From NCBI RefSeq assembly GCF_001047135.2, contig NZ_DF968080.1, positions 162,444 through 226,443 of the forward strand: DNA of 64,000 bases, in the 5' to 3' direction. Below the pieces are notes generated by a model. It saw only the letters and a program-made list of their open reading frames with translations. It did not search any database and was not told where the DNA came from. The position numbers were made by a program, and so were the translations under genes. This document shows positions 18,281 to 29,537 of the stretch, in pieces. Positions within the stretch are counted from its first letter, which is position 1, and every line of letters starts with the position of its first letter. Source of the DNA: Fructobacillus tropaeoli. GTDB lineage: Bacteria; Bacillota; Bacilli; Lactobacillales; Lactobacillaceae.

Positions 18281-18760
18281 ATGTCTGACAACCGTATTTC
18301 TTGGGATCAATACTTTATCGCACAAGCCGCCATCCTCTCAACCCGGTCAACTTGTACTAGACGTCACGTTGGTGCCATCCTCGTGAAGGACCATCGCATT
18401 ATCGCCTCTGGCTACAACGGTGCCGTTTCTGGGACCCCTCACTGTACAGAAGTTGGCGACTATATCGTTGATGGTCACTGCATCAGAGCCGTTCACGCTG
18501 AACAAAACGCCCTCATGCAAGCCGCCTCGATGGGGATTGCCGTTGAAGGATCAGAAGTCTATGTGACCGACGTTCCCTGCGTGCAATGTACGAAACTGTT
18601 GCTTCAAGCCGGTATTACCAAAATTAACTTCATGCGTGATTATCGCAATGATGAATTCGCCGAGTCCCTCTTAAAAGAAAAAAACGTTGCCTTAGTCCAA
18701 GTTCCCTTCGAAGCCCAAACGGCTGAACAAATCAACCTCGCTCAATTTATTAAAGACTAG
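18281..18760 (+). CDS. comEB: dCMP deaminase (ComEB)
   Basis: A 159-residue zinc-dependent deoxycytidylate deaminase. HAEQNAL supplies the first zinc ligand and catalytic Glu, and PCVQC supplies the two Cys ligands. It makes dUMP, the substrate of the thymidylate synthase encoded next. The ComEB name is historical; DNA uptake does not need it. The gene is divergent from folD, and GAAAGG lies upstream of the ATG. Confidence 0.95.
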   Translation: MSDNRISWDQYFIAQAAILSTRSTCTRRHVGAILVKDHRIIASGYNGAVSGTPHCTEVGDYIVDGHCIRAVHAEQNALMQAASMGIAVEGSEVYVTDVPCVQCTKLLLQAGITKINFMRDYRNDEFAESLLKEKNVALVQVPFEAQTAEQINLAQFIKD

Positions 18761-18768
18761 CCAAAGAA

Positions 18769-18796
18769 AAAGCAAGGAGGACACCTTGCTTTTTTG
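18769..18796 (+). terminator. comEB terminator
   Basis: AAGCAAGG pairs with CCTTGCTT and runs into TTTT. It lies between comEB and thyA. Confidence 0.85.
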
Positions 18797-18838
18797 CTAT
18801 ACTAAGAAGGACTAATTTTTATTAAAGGGGACTTAATC

Positions 18839-19801
18839 ATGAGTCAAAACGAACAAACATACCTCGATCTGGCCGCTAAAATCTTGAACGAAGGCCACTA
18901 CAAGGACGATCGGACTGGGACCGGAACCTATTCAATCTTCGGGACGCAAATGCGCTTTGAACTCCAGGAAGGCTTCCCTCTTTTAACCACTAAAAAAGTT
19001 TTCTTCAAGCTGATCAAATCAGAATTGCTCTGGTTCTTGCGCGGGGATAATAACATCCGCTTCTTGTTGCAAAATAATAACCATATCTGGGACGAATGGG
19101 CCTTTAAAAACTGGATTGAGTCCGACGAATATAGTGGACCGGACATGACTGATTTTGGCTTGCGTTCACAAACCGATGCCGAATTCAACGCCCTCTACCA
19201 GGAGCAAAAGGACATCTTCATCGACAAAATCTTAAACGATGATGACTTTATGGAAAAGTACGGTTATATCGGTGAGGTTTACGGTAAGCTCTGGCGGTCA
19301 TGGGCATCTGTTTTGCCCGATGGTGGCACCACAGACCAAATCAGCAACTTAATCGACCAAATCAAGAACAATCCGAACTCTCGGCGTCTGATTTTGTCTG
19401 CTTGGAATGCCGAAACGACCCCTCAAGCACCACTGCCATCTTGCCACGTTTTGTCACAGTACTACGTTAGTGATGGTAAGCTCTCAGCACAACTTTACCA
19501 ACGTTCGGGCGACTTCTTCTTAGGTGTTCCCTTCAACATCGCTTCATACTCGCTGTTGATTCACATGATTGCTGCTCAAACCGGTCTGGAAGTCGGTGAC
19601 TTCGTCCACACTATCGGCGACACACACATTTACAAGAACCACGTCGACCAGGTCAAAGAACAAATCAGTCGGCCAATGCATCCATTGCCAAAGCTTTGGC
19701 TGAACCCTGAGGTCAAATCAATCTTTGATTACACCATGGATGACATTAAAATTTTGGATTATGAATCAGAACCAGCTATCCGCGGTGCAGTTGCGGTTTA
19801 A
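18839..19801 (+). CDS. thyA: Thymidylate synthase
   Basis: A 320-residue ThyA that methylates dUMP with methylene-THF. The nucleophile is the Cys of [13 protein letters not shown], and [16 protein letters not shown] binds dUMP and folate. The length of about 320 includes an insertion around residues 90-140 known in lactobacillal thymidylate synthases. The ATG at 18839 follows AAAGGGGA. Placed after comEB it forms a short dTMP supply block. Confidence 0.96.
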   Translation: MSQNEQTYLDLAAKILNEGHYKDDRTGTGTYSIFGTQMRFELQEGFPLLTTKKVFFKLIKSELLWFLRGDNNIRFLLQNNNHIWDEWAFKNWIESDEYSGPDMTDFGLRSQTDAEFNALYQEQKDIFIDKILNDDDFMEKYGYIGEVYGKLWRSWASVLPDGGTTDQISNLIDQIKNNPNSRRLILSAWNAETTPQAPLPSCHVLSQYYVSDGKLSAQLYQRSGDFFLGVPFNIASYSLLIHMIAAQTGLEVGDFVHTIGDTHIYKNHVDQVKEQISRPMHPLPKLWLNPEVKSIFDYTMDDIKILDYESEPAIRGAVAV

Positions 19802-19837
19802 GCCGAGCTATTCACTTCCCAATTTATTATGAAAAAA

Positions 19838-19884
19838 CAAAACGGCAGTGACCATCTAAAACTAAATGGTCACTGCCGTTTTTA
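19838..19884. terminator. Bidirectional terminator between thyA and uvrA
   Basis: AAAACGGCAGTGACCAT pairs perfectly with ATGGTCACTGCCGTTTT, with A and T runs outside. It serves two convergent genes. Confidence 0.92.
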
Positions 19885-19891
19885 TTGTTCT

Positions 19892-22780
19892 TTAGGACTG
19901 CGCTGATTTTTCATCACGCTTTTCGCGAGCGATATCGCGGTCCATAATCTTTTTCAAATACTTAGCCGTATAAGATTCGGTGTTTTTGGCCACCTTTTCC
20001 GGTGTCCCAGTAACCAGAATCTTACCACCGCCGGCACCACCCTCTGGACCCAAATCAATCAACCAGTCGGCTGACTTGATTACGTCCAGGTTGTGTTCGA
20101 TGACGACGACCGTATTGCCTGCATCAACCAAGCGGTTCAAAACCGTTAGCAAGCGAGCAATGTCATCAGTGTGCAAACCAGTTGTTGGTTCGTCGAGAAT
20201 ATAAATCGTCTTCCCGTTTGTCCGGCGATGCAATTCAGAAGCCAACTTCATTCGCTGTGCTTCCCCACCTGATAGTGTTGTTGCGGATTGGCCTAATTTT
20301 ACATAGCCCAAACCAACGTCATTAATGGTTTGCAAACGACGGGCAATCTTTGGAATTGGTGCAAAGAAATCAAGAGCTTCCTTGGCAGTCATATCCAAGA
20401 CCTGAGAAATCGTCTTGTCCTTGTAAGTGACTTCCAACGTTTCGGAGTTGTAGCGAGTACCACCACAGACCTCACAGGCCACGTAAACATCCGGCAAGAA
20501 ATTCATCTCAATCTTGATGACCCCATCACCACGACAGTTTTCACAGCGGCCACCCTTCGTATTGAAGGAGAACCGTCCCTTGGAATACCCACGGAGTTTG
20601 GCCTCATTTGTTTGAGCAAACAACTCGCGAATATCATCGAAGACACCCGTATAGGTTGCGGGGTTTGACCGCGGTGTTCGACCGATTGGCGATTGATCGA
20701 TATCAACCACTTGCTCTAGGTTTTCAATTCCCTCAACCGAGCGGTAGGCACCAGGCTTATTTGAATTCTTATTGAGCTTTTGTTTCAAAACTCGCTTCAA
20801 AATGGTATTGACCAGTGTCGACTTACCCGATCCAGAAACCCCCGTAACGGCGACAAACTTTCCCAATGGAAATTTCGCCGTAATGTTTTTTAGGTTATTT
20901 TCCTTGGCTCCCCGAATGACAATTTCTTCGCCATTGCCCTTCCGACGAGACTTCGGCACCGGAATGTAACGCTTTCCTGAGAGGTACTGACCAGTCAAAG
21001 ATTTGGGATTCTTCATGACTTCAGCCGGCGTACCAGCGGCCATAATTTGGCCACCTAGTGATCCAGCCCCAGGGCCAACATCAATCAGGTAATCAGCAGC
21101 TTCCATGGTATCTTCATCGTGTTCAACGACAACCAGTGTGTTCCCCAAATCACGCATTGACTGCATCGATGCTAACAGTTTATCGTTATCACGCTGGTGC
21201 AAACCAATCGATGGTTCATCCAAAACATAGAGGACCCCAGATAGGTTTGACCCGATTTGTGTCGCCAAGCGAATTCGTTGCGATTCCCCACCAGACAATG
21301 TGGAAGCTGACCGAGACAACGTTAGGTAATCAAGGCCAACGGACCGTAAGAAACCAAGTCGATCTTGAATTTCCTTTAAGATTGGCTGGGCAATTTCTTG
21401 GTCTTGGGGACCAAAGGTCAAATCAGCAAAATAAGCCAATTCCTCATCAACCGGCAAATTCGTGACATCACCAATATTGCGGCCACCAACCTTGATGGAC
21501 AAGGCCGCCGGGTTTAACCGGTATCCATGACATGCTGGACAGGTCAGTTGCGTCATGTATTGAGCCATCTGGTCACGAGTAAAGTCGGAATTGGTTTCCT
21601 TATAACGCCGGGAAACGTTGTTCATCACCCCTTCAAAAACCTGGTCAGCATCACGAACGCCACCAAAATCATTTTGGAAGTGGAAGTGGAATTCCTTCTC
21701 ACCCGACCCATACAAAATCAGGTCCTGGTCCTTCTTCGACAAATCCATAAAGGGCACATTTTGATCAATCCCAAATTGTTCACAAAACTGTTCCAGCAGT
21801 GCTGGATAGTAGTTAGAAGAAATTGGGTTCCAAGGCGCCAGAGCGCCCTGTTTCAACGTCAGAGTATCATCTGGCACAACCAGATCCAAATCGACCTCTT
21901 GAGTCGCTCCAAGCCCCTGACAGACAGGACAAGCCCCCATCGGTGCGTTGAAAGAAAAGAGTCGCGGCTCCAATCGGCCAACCTTAAAATCTTTCAGGTC
22001 GCCCAAATAGTGGTCTGAGAACCGCAATGGCGCAGGAACTTCCTCGTCACCACGGCCAACCGGCTCCAAAACCACTAAACCGCCAGCTAGGTTCGTGGCT
22101 GCTTCAATCGAATCGAAAAGGCGAGACCGGGCATCAGCACGCAAAACAATCCGATCCACCAAAACATCAATATCATGGAAACGATTACGTTCCAAAGCGA
22201 GGTCGTCAACCGTATCAAGTTCAACAATCTCACCATCAATGCGAGCCCGTAAATAACCCTGCTTTTGCATCTGAGCAAAGGCCTTTTCGTGGGTGCCCTT
22301 CTTGTGCTGGATAATCGGTGCAAAGACCTGCAAACGGGTTCCCTCAGGTAACTCTTTTTGAGCATATTCGACCATCTGATCAATCGAATGCAGAATTTTC
22401 GTCCCATCCTTTGGATCATCAGGCTTCCCCACTCGAGCAAACAACAAACGGAAGTAATCTGAAATCTCGGTTACCGTTCCGACTGTTGATCGAGGATTAT
22501 TCGAAGTTGTTTTTTGATCAATGGAAATGGCCGGTGAAAGGCCGTCAATCGAGTCGACGTCGGGCTTATCCATCTGCCCCAAGAATTGCCGGGCATAGGC
22601 GGACAATGATTCCACGTAGCGGCGTTGCCCCTCGGCATAGAGGGTATCAAAAGCCAGAGAAGACTTTCCAGATCCGGATAAGCCAGTCACAACCGTGAGG
22701 GATTCCTTTGGAATATCAACATCAATATTTTTTAAGTTATGGGCACGAGCCCCGCGAATTTCAATTTTATCTTTCGCCAT
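19892..22780 (-). CDS. uvrA: Excinuclease ABC subunit A
   Basis: A 962-residue UvrA, the damage-recognition ATPase of nucleotide excision repair. Two ABC modules are seen: Walker [15 protein letters not shown] near residue 32 and [14 protein letters not shown] near 640. LSGGESQR and LSGGEAQR signatures follow, and zinc modules include [16 protein letters not shown] and [10 protein letters not shown] start at the ATG at 22780, after AGAGGA; upstream in-frame starts lie in the spacer. It follows uvrB by 86 bp on the same strand, so the two are probably co-induced by DNA damage. Confidence 0.97.
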   Translation of the reverse strand: MAKDKIEIRGARAHNLKNIDVDIPKESLTVVTGLSGSGKSSLAFDTLYAEGQRRYVESLSAYARQFLGQMDKPDVDSIDGLSPAISIDQKTTSNNPRSTVGTVTEISDYFRLLFARVGKPDDPKDGTKILHSIDQMVEYAQKELPEGTRLQVFAPIIQHKKGTHEKAFAQMQKQGYLRARIDGEIVELDTVDDLALERNRFHDIDVLVDRIVLRADARSRLFDSIEAATNLAGGLVVLEPVGRGDEEVPAPLRFSDHYLGDLKDFKVGRLEPRLFSFNAPMGACPVCQGLGATQEVDLDLVVPDDTLTLKQGALAPWNPISSNYYPALLEQFCEQFGIDQNVPFMDLSKKDQDLILYGSGEKEFHFHFQNDFGGVRDADQVFEGVMNNVSRRYKETNSDFTRDQMAQYMTQLTCPACHGYRLNPAALSIKVGGRNIGDVTNLPVDEELAYFADLTFGPQDQEIAQPILKEIQDRLGFLRSVGLDYLTLSRSASTLSGGESQRIRLATQIGSNLSGVLYVLDEPSIGLHQRDNDKLLASMQSMRDLGNTLVVVEHDEDTMEAADYLIDVGPGAGSLGGQIMAAGTPAEVMKNPKSLTGQYLSGKRYIPVPKSRRKGNGEEIVIRGAKENNLKNITAKFPLGKFVAVTGVSGSGKSTLVNTILKRVLKQKLNKNSNKPGAYRSVEGIENLEQVVDIDQSPIGRTPRSNPATYTGVFDDIRELFAQTNEAKLRGYSKGRFSFNTKGGRCENCRGDGVIKIEMNFLPDVYVACEVCGGTRYNSETLEVTYKDKTISQVLDMTAKEALDFFAPIPKIARRLQTINDVGLGYVKLGQSATTLSGGEAQRMKLASELHRRTNGKTIYILDEPTTGLHTDDIARLLTVLNRLVDAGNTVVVIEHNLDVIKSADWLIDLGPEGGAGGGKILVTGTPEKVAKNTESYTAKYLKKIMDRDIAREKRDEKSAQS

Positions 22781-22866
22781 AAAATCCTCTTTCATGGTCA
22801 AACGAGCACTCACTCGCTTGGCAAGTTCAGCCCTGTTTTATCACATCGGTGACCTGAGGCCAACCT

Positions 22867-24876
22867 TTAGCGGCCGGCCCGTTTCTTTAATTTCATAATA
22901 TTATCGCGAATTTTAGCAGCCGTCTCAAAGTCTAAGCCCTTTGCCGCCGCCTTCATTTGGCTAGTGAGGTTTTCTAAAATTTCAGTCTGGTCTGATTTTG
23001 GCAAATCAGCAAAGTCAACTTGCGTCAAGTCAACGTCCTCAACCTCTTCGGCAGCCTTACTTGCACTAATTAGGTCGCGAATTTCCTTTTTAATTGTTTG
23101 TGGCGTGATGCCGTGTTCCTTGTTATACGCCATCTGAATGTCACGACGACGAGCCGTTTCATCCATGGCTTCCTGCATGGCCCTTGTCACCTTATCGGCA
23201 TACATAATCACGTGGCCGTTCGCATTTCGAGCAGCACGACCAATCGTTTGAATCAACGAGCGCGGATTACGCAAGAAACCTTCCTTATCAGCATCCAAAA
23301 TGGCCACCAAAGAAGTTTCGGGGACATCAATTCCTTCACGCAACAAGTTAATGCCGACCAGCACATCGTACTTGCCCAAACGTAAATCACGGATAATGGC
23401 TGTTCGCTCAAGCGTCTTGATATCGGAATGGAGGTAGGCAACTTTGATGCCAACATCCTTCAAATAATCCGTTAAATCCTCTGACATTCGCTTCGTCAGC
23501 GTTGTGATAAAGACACGCTCATTTCGTTCAACCCGCAGGTTAATTTCACCCACTAAATCATCAATTTGCCCCATCACTGGCCGAACTTCAATTTCCGGAT
23601 CCAACAGGCCGGTTGGTCGAATGATTTGCTCAACAATATCACGTTTTGGTACCCGAGAAAGCTCATAGTCCCCTGGTGTAGCCGACATATAAATAATTTG
23701 GTTGACGTGCTTCTCAAACTCTGGCAGTTGCAAAGGGCGGTTATCCAGTGCTGAAGGCAAACGGAAACCATAATCAACCAACGTCTGCTTCCGGGCGCGG
23801 TCACCATTGTACATCCCACGAACTTGTGGCATCGTCACGTGACTTTCATCCACAACAATCAAAAAATCATCGGGGAAGAAATCTAAGAGGGTAAATGGTG
23901 GTTCGCCCTCTTTGCGACCGTCCATCCAGCGTGAATAATTCTCGATTCCAGATGTAAAGCCCATTTCATTCAACATAGCCAGGTCATATTCGGTTCGCTG
24001 CTTGATTCGTTGAGCTTCAAGAAGCTTGCCCTCTTTTTCAAATTCCTTGACCTGGTCTTCCATTTCTTGGCGAATACCAACTAAGGCTTCCTTCATCCGT
24101 TCATCATCGGTCATAAAGTGCTTCGCTGGGAAAATGGCGACATGGTCACGTTCTGAAACGACCTGACCCGTCAAAGCTGAAATTTGTCGAATGCGGTCAA
24201 TTTCGTCACCGAAAAATTCAACCCGCATGGCCAATTCATCCTGGGAAGCCGGGAAAATTTCAATCACATCGCCTCGCACCCGGAAAGTTCCACGCTGAAA
24301 ATCAATATCGTTACGGGTAAATTGGATGTCAATCAGATCGCGCATCAATTGATTACGACCATATTCGTTACCAACCCGCAAAGAAATCACATGGTTTTGG
24401 TATTGGTGCGGATCACCCAAACCAAAGATTGATGAGACTGAGGCAACGATAATCGTATCGTTGCGCTCAAACAGTGAAGCCGTTGCCGAATTCCGCAACT
24501 GGTCAATTTCATCGTTAATCGCGGAATCCTTTTCAATAAAGGTATCCGAAGAAGGCACATAGGCCTCTGGCTGGTAGTAATCATAGTAGGAAACAAAGTA
24601 TTCAACCGCATTATGTGGGAAGAATTCCTTTAACTCAGAATAGAGCTGGCCAGCCAGGGTCTTGTTGTGTGACAAGACCAAGGTTGGCTTATTGTTTTGG
24701 GCAATCACATTGGAAATTGTGAATGTTTTCCCTGTTCCGGTTGCCCCGAGCAAAATTTGCTCCTTGACGCCATCTTTTAAACCCTTCACGAGTTTATCAA
24801 TCGCTTTCGGCTGATCACCAGTCGGTTGGTACTTTGAAACAACTTCAAAGCTTTGATCTTTTTGCGGTGTAATCAA
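22867..24876 (-). CDS. uvrB: Excinuclease ABC subunit B
   Basis: A 669-residue UvrB helicase-like protein that verifies damage and recruits UvrC. Walker A is [12 protein letters not shown], the beta-hairpin region follows with [12 protein letters not shown], the DEAD-like box is [11 protein letters not shown], and the C-terminal UVR motif is [22 protein letters not shown]. The start is a TTG at 24876 with AGGAGG seven bases upstream; the longer ORF to 24948 would include the promoter. A LexA box overlaps the promoter. Confidence 0.96.
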   Translation of the reverse strand: MITPQKDQSFEVVSKYQPTGDQPKAIDKLVKGLKDGVKEQILLGATGTGKTFTISNVIAQNNKPTLVLSHNKTLAGQLYSELKEFFPHNAVEYFVSYYDYYQPEAYVPSSDTFIEKDSAINDEIDQLRNSATASLFERNDTIIVASVSSIFGLGDPHQYQNHVISLRVGNEYGRNQLMRDLIDIQFTRNDIDFQRGTFRVRGDVIEIFPASQDELAMRVEFFGDEIDRIRQISALTGQVVSERDHVAIFPAKHFMTDDERMKEALVGIRQEMEDQVKEFEKEGKLLEAQRIKQRTEYDLAMLNEMGFTSGIENYSRWMDGRKEGEPPFTLLDFFPDDFLIVVDESHVTMPQVRGMYNGDRARKQTLVDYGFRLPSALDNRPLQLPEFEKHVNQIIYMSATPGDYELSRVPKRDIVEQIIRPTGLLDPEIEVRPVMGQIDDLVGEINLRVERNERVFITTLTKRMSEDLTDYLKDVGIKVAYLHSDIKTLERTAIIRDLRLGKYDVLVGINLLREGIDVPETSLVAILDADKEGFLRNPRSLIQTIGRAARNANGHVIMYADKVTRAMQEAMDETARRRDIQMAYNKEHGITPQTIKKEIRDLISASKAAEEVEDVDLTQVDFADLPKSDQTEILENLTSQMKAAAKGLDFETAAKIRDNIMKLKKRAGR

Positions 24877-24936
24877 GATAAATCCTCCTCGCCTGGTAAA
24901 AAAATCACTCAGGAACATTATAACAAATATAACAAA

Positions 24937-24976
24937 AAACGAACACATGTTCTATTACTTGAACGTGTTCGTTTTC
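24937..24976 (-). terminator. ltaS terminator that overlaps the uvrB LexA box
   Basis: On the minus strand AACGAACACGTTC pairs with GAACATGTGTTCGTT apart from a 2-nt bulge, and is followed by TTTTTTG. It closes the ltaS operon just ahead of the uvrB promoter. Confidence 0.85.
24940..24953. promoter_or_regulatory. LexA (DinR) SOS box of uvrBA
   Basis: CGAACACATGTTCT matches the Gram-positive SOS box CGAACRNRYGTTYC in all but the last base. It lies 64 bp before the uvrB start and upstream of a TATAAT at about 24917-24922, so LexA would cover the -35 region. Confidence 0.78.
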
Positions 24977-24988
24977 TTGTTTTGTTTT

Positions 24989-27103
24989 TTATTTCAGCTC
25001 CGGTGCATCAGTTTTGTAATCCGATACAGTTGATTGGCCGTTACGTAAGGCCAAAATCGAAGTTGGGCTCGATGACTGACTCGCCTTCAACGCTTTCAAC
25101 GTATTGGCCTTCGTATAGTCGTACGATTTTTTATCAATTTGGTGGAAATTCCAACGGTTCTTATCAAAACGAAGCAAGTCACCTGTAATCACCTTATCCG
25201 AATTTGACAGTGACTCATCAACGTATGACTGCACCCGCTGGGCTGTTGCCTTTAGCGCTGGATTATTATCAATCGACAATTTCTGACCAGTCTTACTGTC
25301 GAAGTATTGGTTCTTATACTTTGTATAAGTTGGCGTCGTCCAATCACCATCACGGAAAGCAACAATTTGCGGATTCTGAGTTGACAACAAATCGTGACCG
25401 AACATGGTCATCCCTTCCGTAGAAACCCCCAAAAGGTTCATCAAGGTTGGCATCATATCAATTTCGCCACCGTAGGTATCGTTGATACCACCCTGCAAAC
25501 CAGTTGCATGAATCATGAATGGCACCTTCTGGAATTGGGCCAAGTCATAATCACTCACGGAAGTCTTACCAAGCAATTTCGCAATGGCAGGCTTGTGGTT
25601 TTCAGAAATACCATAATGGTCACCGTACAAAACAAAGACAGAGTTATCGTACAACCCAGCCTGCTTGAGGTAAGCCATCAATTCGCCGAAGGCCTGATCA
25701 AGGTAATGAGCAGTTTGAACATAACCATCAACTGTCGTATCACCGGTCTTTGTAGCTGGGAAATCAGTATCTTCTTTGTCAAGTTCATATGGGTAGTGGT
25801 TTGTCACCGTAATTAACTTGGCATAGAATGGCTGTGGCAACTGCTCGATATACTGAGCAGTATCCTTCAAGAAAATCTTATCCTTCATGCCATAGCCAAC
25901 GTTATAACTTGGCTTATCGCTATCCTTATAGAAGTTCTTTGAGAAGAAATAATTATAACCAAAGGACTTATAAGTATTGTTTCGGTTCCAGAAGGTTGGC
26001 ACGTCACCGTGGAAGGCAGCAGAAGTATAGCCCTGCTGGCCTAGGATGGCAGGTGTCGCTTCAAAGGTATTACTTGAACCGTACTTGGTCATCGCTGATC
26101 CGGTCGAAAGCCCGTACAAGGAATTTTCCTGCATCATTTCAGCATCGGATGTCTTTCCCTGGCCAACCTGGTTGTAGAAGTTATCGAACGAAAGCGTATT
26201 TTGATCGTGGTAGAAGGCGTTTAAGTTTGGCGTAACTTCGCGACCATCAACCTTGTAATCAATCAAAAATTGCTGGAATGACTCAAGGTGAATAACGAAG
26301 ACGTTTTTACCCTTTTCCGTTCCGGTATATGAAATATTAGCCGGCACTGAGTTTTGCTTCAAGAAATCTTGAACCTTTTGTAAATCAGCAGCACTGGCTT
26401 CTTTACGAGATTTCGTTTGATTGTTGGTCTGCCAGGCATTAAAGGCAGCGTATTCATTTAAGCCTAAGTACTTAACAATATAGTTATTATCAAATGAGCG
26501 CGTCAACAAGCCCGAGCGGTCAACCGAAGCGACTCCAAAATCAACCAACATCAAGACAATTCCTAAAATGGTTGTCAAAATCGCATAACGCTTTTGAATT
26601 GCTTGCTTATCAATGGGCCAGAACTTAAAGAGTAAGACAATGGCCATCACAATCAAGTCGACATAGACTAAGAAATCAGTTGGGCGAATAATGGCCGCAA
26701 TCGACTTGCCCAGATTACTGCCGGTTGATGAGCCTGATCCCATAATCCCAAAGGATAGGAAATCAGAAAATTCACGGTAATAAAGAATATTAGCAAAGAG
26801 CCAAACAGTCTGAACTAAGTTCATCACCCAGGCTAAAATATAAGCTACTTTCCCGCGGAAATAGAGTGCAATCCCGAGCAAGATAATTGCCGTTGGAATT
26901 GGATTCAAGAAAAGTAAGAAATCTTGAATTGGTCCTTGGACGCCCAAAGAGAAATTGATGTGGTAATTAATATAGGTCTTTAACCACACAAAAAAAAGGT
27001 TCAAAACAAAAAAACCACTAATACTAGTCCAAAAGTCCTGAGTATTCTTCATCTTTTGCCAGAGTTTTTTTGGCTTGAATGCATTTTTAAGACGAGCTAA
27101 CAT
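24989..27103 (-). CDS. ltaS: Lipoteichoic acid synthase
   Basis: A 704-residue LtaS-type phosphoglycerol transferase. Five membrane segments lie in the first 220 residues and an extracellular sulfatase-fold domain follows. The catalytic Thr is in QVGQGKTSDAEMM. The metal-binding DHYG (YGDHYGISENH) and HGDVPTFWN motifs are present. It polymerises glycerol phosphate from phosphatidylglycerol onto the glycolipid made by the upstream glycosyltransferases. The ATG at 27103 follows TGAGGA; a GTG 15 bp upstream is an alternative. It is last in a five-gene glycolipid/LTA operon. Confidence 0.94.
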   Translation of the reverse strand: MLARLKNAFKPKKLWQKMKNTQDFWTSISGFFVLNLFFVWLKTYINYHINFSLGVQGPIQDFLLFLNPIPTAIILLGIALYFRGKVAYILAWVMNLVQTVWLFANILYYREFSDFLSFGIMGSGSSTGSNLGKSIAAIIRPTDFLVYVDLIVMAIVLLFKFWPIDKQAIQKRYAILTTILGIVLMLVDFGVASVDRSGLLTRSFDNNYIVKYLGLNEYAAFNAWQTNNQTKSRKEASAADLQKVQDFLKQNSVPANISYTGTEKGKNVFVIHLESFQQFLIDYKVDGREVTPNLNAFYHDQNTLSFDNFYNQVGQGKTSDAEMMQENSLYGLSTGSAMTKYGSSNTFEATPAILGQQGYTSAAFHGDVPTFWNRNNTYKSFGYNYFFSKNFYKDSDKPSYNVGYGMKDKIFLKDTAQYIEQLPQPFYAKLITVTNHYPYELDKEDTDFPATKTGDTTVDGYVQTAHYLDQAFGELMAYLKQAGLYDNSVFVLYGDHYGISENHKPAIAKLLGKTSVSDYDLAQFQKVPFMIHATGLQGGINDTYGGEIDMMPTLMNLLGVSTEGMTMFGHDLLSTQNPQIVAFRDGDWTTPTYTKYKNQYFDSKTGQKLSIDNNPALKATAQRVQSYVDESLSNSDKVITGDLLRFDKNRWNFHQIDKKSYDYTKANTLKALKASQSSSPTSILALRNGQSTVSDYKTDAPELK

Positions 27104-27123
27104 ATCGGTTTTCCTCACAAAAC

Positions 27124-27384
27124 TTAAAAGGTATGTTGAATATCGAAGAGGAGGTCATAAATCTCGATGGCGACCAGATCAACATCATCAAATTTATATT
27201 GCTTATTGCGCCGGTGTTCTTCGATTGTCCAAACCTTGTCTTCTTGATCAAGGGTTACCTTTAAAACCTCTAAGCCATAGGAGTCAAAACGTCGAACTTG
27301 AAAACGTTGGTCCGTTGATTTTTCCATGGCAAAGAGCCGGTTTAATATCGTTGTTAAAACACTTTTACTGGCTAAATCATCCAT
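27124..27384 (-). CDS. Small DUF1797/YkuJ-like protein
   Basis: An 86-residue cytosolic protein without membrane segment or signal peptide. The C-terminal pattern KFDDVDLVAIEIYDLLFD, with acidic and hydrophobic residues alternating, recalls the small YkuJ and DUF1797 (YktA) proteins of Firmicutes. Their function is unknown to me. It sits between the membrane flippase-like gene and ltaS, with gaps of 6 and 20 bp, so it is co-transcribed with LTA synthesis. Confidence 0.6.
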   Translation of the reverse strand: MDDLASKSVLTTILNRLFAMEKSTDQRFQVRRFDSYGLEVLKVTLDQEDKVWTIEEHRRNKQYKFDDVDLVAIEIYDLLFDIQHTF

Positions 27385-27390
27385 TCTTTG

Positions 27391-28446
27391 TCACCCCTTT
27401 TGTTGCTTTGCCAACCGTTGTTCCTTATTCGGAATTACGTAGGCTAAAATACCAGCAAAGAGACAGAAGTAATAGGTAATGATTCGCCAAATTAAGATAA
27501 CCAAGACTAAAGTTGCTGGGTTCTTAACGAAAGGCGTAAAGAGAAGTTGAAAAGACAACTCTGCTCCCCCAACACCGCCTGGAATTGGAAACAACGAAAT
27601 GACCATCACAATCATAATGTTCATTGTTAAAATCAGCCAGGGGTTAACGGAGCCATAACCAAAGGCCCGGATAACAAAATATGGCACCAGGTAAAAGGCA
27701 ATTAATTGCAGGGCTGTCCAGAGTGTTGCCACAAGGAGCGACTTAGCTGAGCGGGCAACACGTTTTGACTCCTGATGGAAATTATTGACCTTATCTTCCG
27801 CCGTGTCAACTAATTTTTTAACCCGACTAGCACTCATAAACTTTTGTGCAGCACGGCCAGACCATTCAACAACCTTCAAAGACAGCTTTGGCCAAAACAT
27901 CACCAAGAGCAGGCCAATAATCACAACAGCATGGATGGCGATGGCAAAAGGAATGAAGGTAGCAAAGGTTGGATCAACATTTTTGTAGATGAAAGAATCG
28001 GCGGCTACATAGCCGACAATAAAGAATAAAACGACTACAATTTGATAAACCAAAAACTTCATTAAGGTTACGGACAAAGCCCGACTACCTTCGATTTTTC
28101 CTCGCGTTAACGCATATAATTGCGCTGGCTGTCCCCCGGAGGCAAAAGGCGTTAGACCTGTCCCCAGTTGATTAAGCAGCGGGACACGAATCAAAGTGCC
28201 CCAACTCGTATTCTTTCGATCAACAGAACTAAGGAGAGATCTAGTAGCCAATGCCTCAAGCACCAACGAAAGAATCATCGTCAGCAATGCAAGAACAAGA
28301 AAATGCCAGTCCAAGACTTTCAGAGCTGCCTCTAATTGCTTTTCGCGACCACTTAATTCCCGCGTCAAGTAATAGATGGTTAGACCTGTTAACACAAGGA
28401 CTAGTAAGGCCGATAATTGGTTTTTTTTGGATTTTAAAACGTCCAT
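27391..28446 (-). CDS. Lysylphosphatidylglycerol synthase TM-like (UPF0104/YbhN) membrane protein
   Basis: A 351-residue polytopic protein with about eight membrane segments. The conserved NQLGTGLTPFASGGQPAQLYALTRGKIEGSRA and PGGVGGAELSFQLLF segments define the flippase-like domain of the LPG synthetase/aglycosyl diphosphooligosaccharide family. It lacks the MprF aminoacyl-transferase domain. Next to two glycolipid glycosyltransferases and ltaS it may move the glycolipid anchor across the membrane. The ATG at 28446 follows AGGAG; the longer ORF is not needed. Confidence 0.82.
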   Translation of the reverse strand: MDVLKSKKNQLSALLVLVLTGLTIYYLTRELSGREKQLEAALKVLDWHFLVLALLTMILSLVLEALATRSLLSSVDRKNTSWGTLIRVPLLNQLGTGLTPFASGGQPAQLYALTRGKIEGSRALSVTLMKFLVYQIVVVLFFIVGYVAADSFIYKNVDPTFATFIPFAIAIHAVVIIGLLLVMFWPKLSLKVVEWSGRAAQKFMSASRVKKLVDTAEDKVNNFHQESKRVARSAKSLLVATLWTALQLIAFYLVPYFVIRAFGYGSVNPWLILTMNIMIVMVISLFPIPGGVGGAELSFQLLFTPFVKNPATLVLVILIWRIITYYFCLFAGILAYVIPNKEQRLAKQQKG

Positions 28447-28456
28447 CAAGAATCTC

Positions 28457-29536
28457 CTAGGACCGATTCGTCGACCAAGCTGGCACAAGCGCCCCGTCCT
28501 GGTCAGCGTTAAATGACAAGGCGCGATTCTCTAAAACCGCTTGATAAACCTCAGCAAGAATTTCTCCAACTCGGTTTAAATCTCTTTCTTGTGCAACTTG
28601 GAAGCCAGCCTGGGTCAAATCTGATTTTTCACCAGCTAAAATGGCAACCATTTGGCGGTCAAAGTCTTCTAAGTCTTCTGCCTTATAGCTATTAACACCG
28701 TCTTTCAGCCAAGAATCATAAACCGGAATATCACGAACCAAGAGACGTTGCTTAGAGGCCAGGGCTTCTAAGACGACGATTCCTTCTGTTTCTTCGTAGG
28801 ATGGATACAAGAACAAATCAGCCCCAGCAAAGGCCCCTAAAATTACGTCCCCCGATAAGTAACCTGGGAAAATCAGGTTGTTTGGATGCTCACCACCAAA
28901 GACAACCCGGCGAATCTTACGTGGCAAGATGGTGGGGTTGGTGTGACCAAACCAAATAAAGGTAATTTCTGGGTGACGCTTGGCTAATTCAACAAAATCG
29001 AAAATCCCCTTGCGCTCAAAGAACAGGCCGACAGACATCACAACTTTCTGGCCTGGTCGGATATTAAAGTAATCCTTGTAAGCCTGAATTTTTTGAGGGT
29101 CATTTGCATATTTACTCAAACGAATCCCATTTGAAACAGGGTAAATTGGTTGCGTCAGGCCATAATTTTCCAAAAGCGATTTTGAATATGGCGTTGGCGT
29201 AATCAAAGCATCGGCTTGGCCATAAAGCGCCACCAAGTACTTCTTATACAAGGGAGCAATCAAGTTTGAGGCAAAGAATGAATTACGAAAGTCTTCGTAG
29301 GTCGAATGGGCGTGGTAAACCACCTTTTTCCCCATTTTATGGGCCTTTTTGACCATGTACATCGATTTCACACCATAAGTGTTGATATGCAAAATATCGT
29401 AGTCCGTACACTTGGGGTCAGTCGTCACCTCAACATCATCAATCGGTGCCAATGCCTCTTGTTGCAAGCGCATGGCCCGACCAATGCCTGATTTGGCAAT
29501 TAATTTTTGGTTTTCAAAATATAACAGAACCTTCAA
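28457..29536 (-). CDS. GT4 glycosyltransferase, probable second sugar of the LTA glycolipid anchor
   Basis: A 359-residue retaining GT-B enzyme. The N-terminal domain has DILHINTYG and KVVYHAHSTYEDFRNSFF, and the C-terminal domain has the EETEGIVVLEAL (E-x7-E) nucleotide-sugar site. It is probably the hexosyltransferase that extends the monohexosyl-diacylglycerol made by the gene before it, like LafB of lactobacilli; this is inferred from order. The start is a TTG at 29536, with AGGAG of the upstream gene's last codons as ribosome site. The longer ORF would lie inside that gene. Confidence 0.82.
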   Translation of the reverse strand: MKVLLYFENQKLIAKSGIGRAMRLQQEALAPIDDVEVTTDPKCTDYDILHINTYGVKSMYMVKKAHKMGKKVVYHAHSTYEDFRNSFFASNLIAPLYKKYLVALYGQADALITPTPYSKSLLENYGLTQPIYPVSNGIRLSKYANDPQKIQAYKDYFNIRPGQKVVMSVGLFFERKGIFDFVELAKRHPEITFIWFGHTNPTILPRKIRRVVFGGEHPNNLIFPGYLSGDVILGAFAGADLFLYPSYEETEGIVVLEALASKQRLLVRDIPVYDSWLKDGVNSYKAEDLEDFDRQMVAILAGEKSDLTQAGFQVAQERDLNRVGEILAEVYQAVLENRALSFNADQDGALVPAWSTNRS

Positions 29537-29537
29537 G

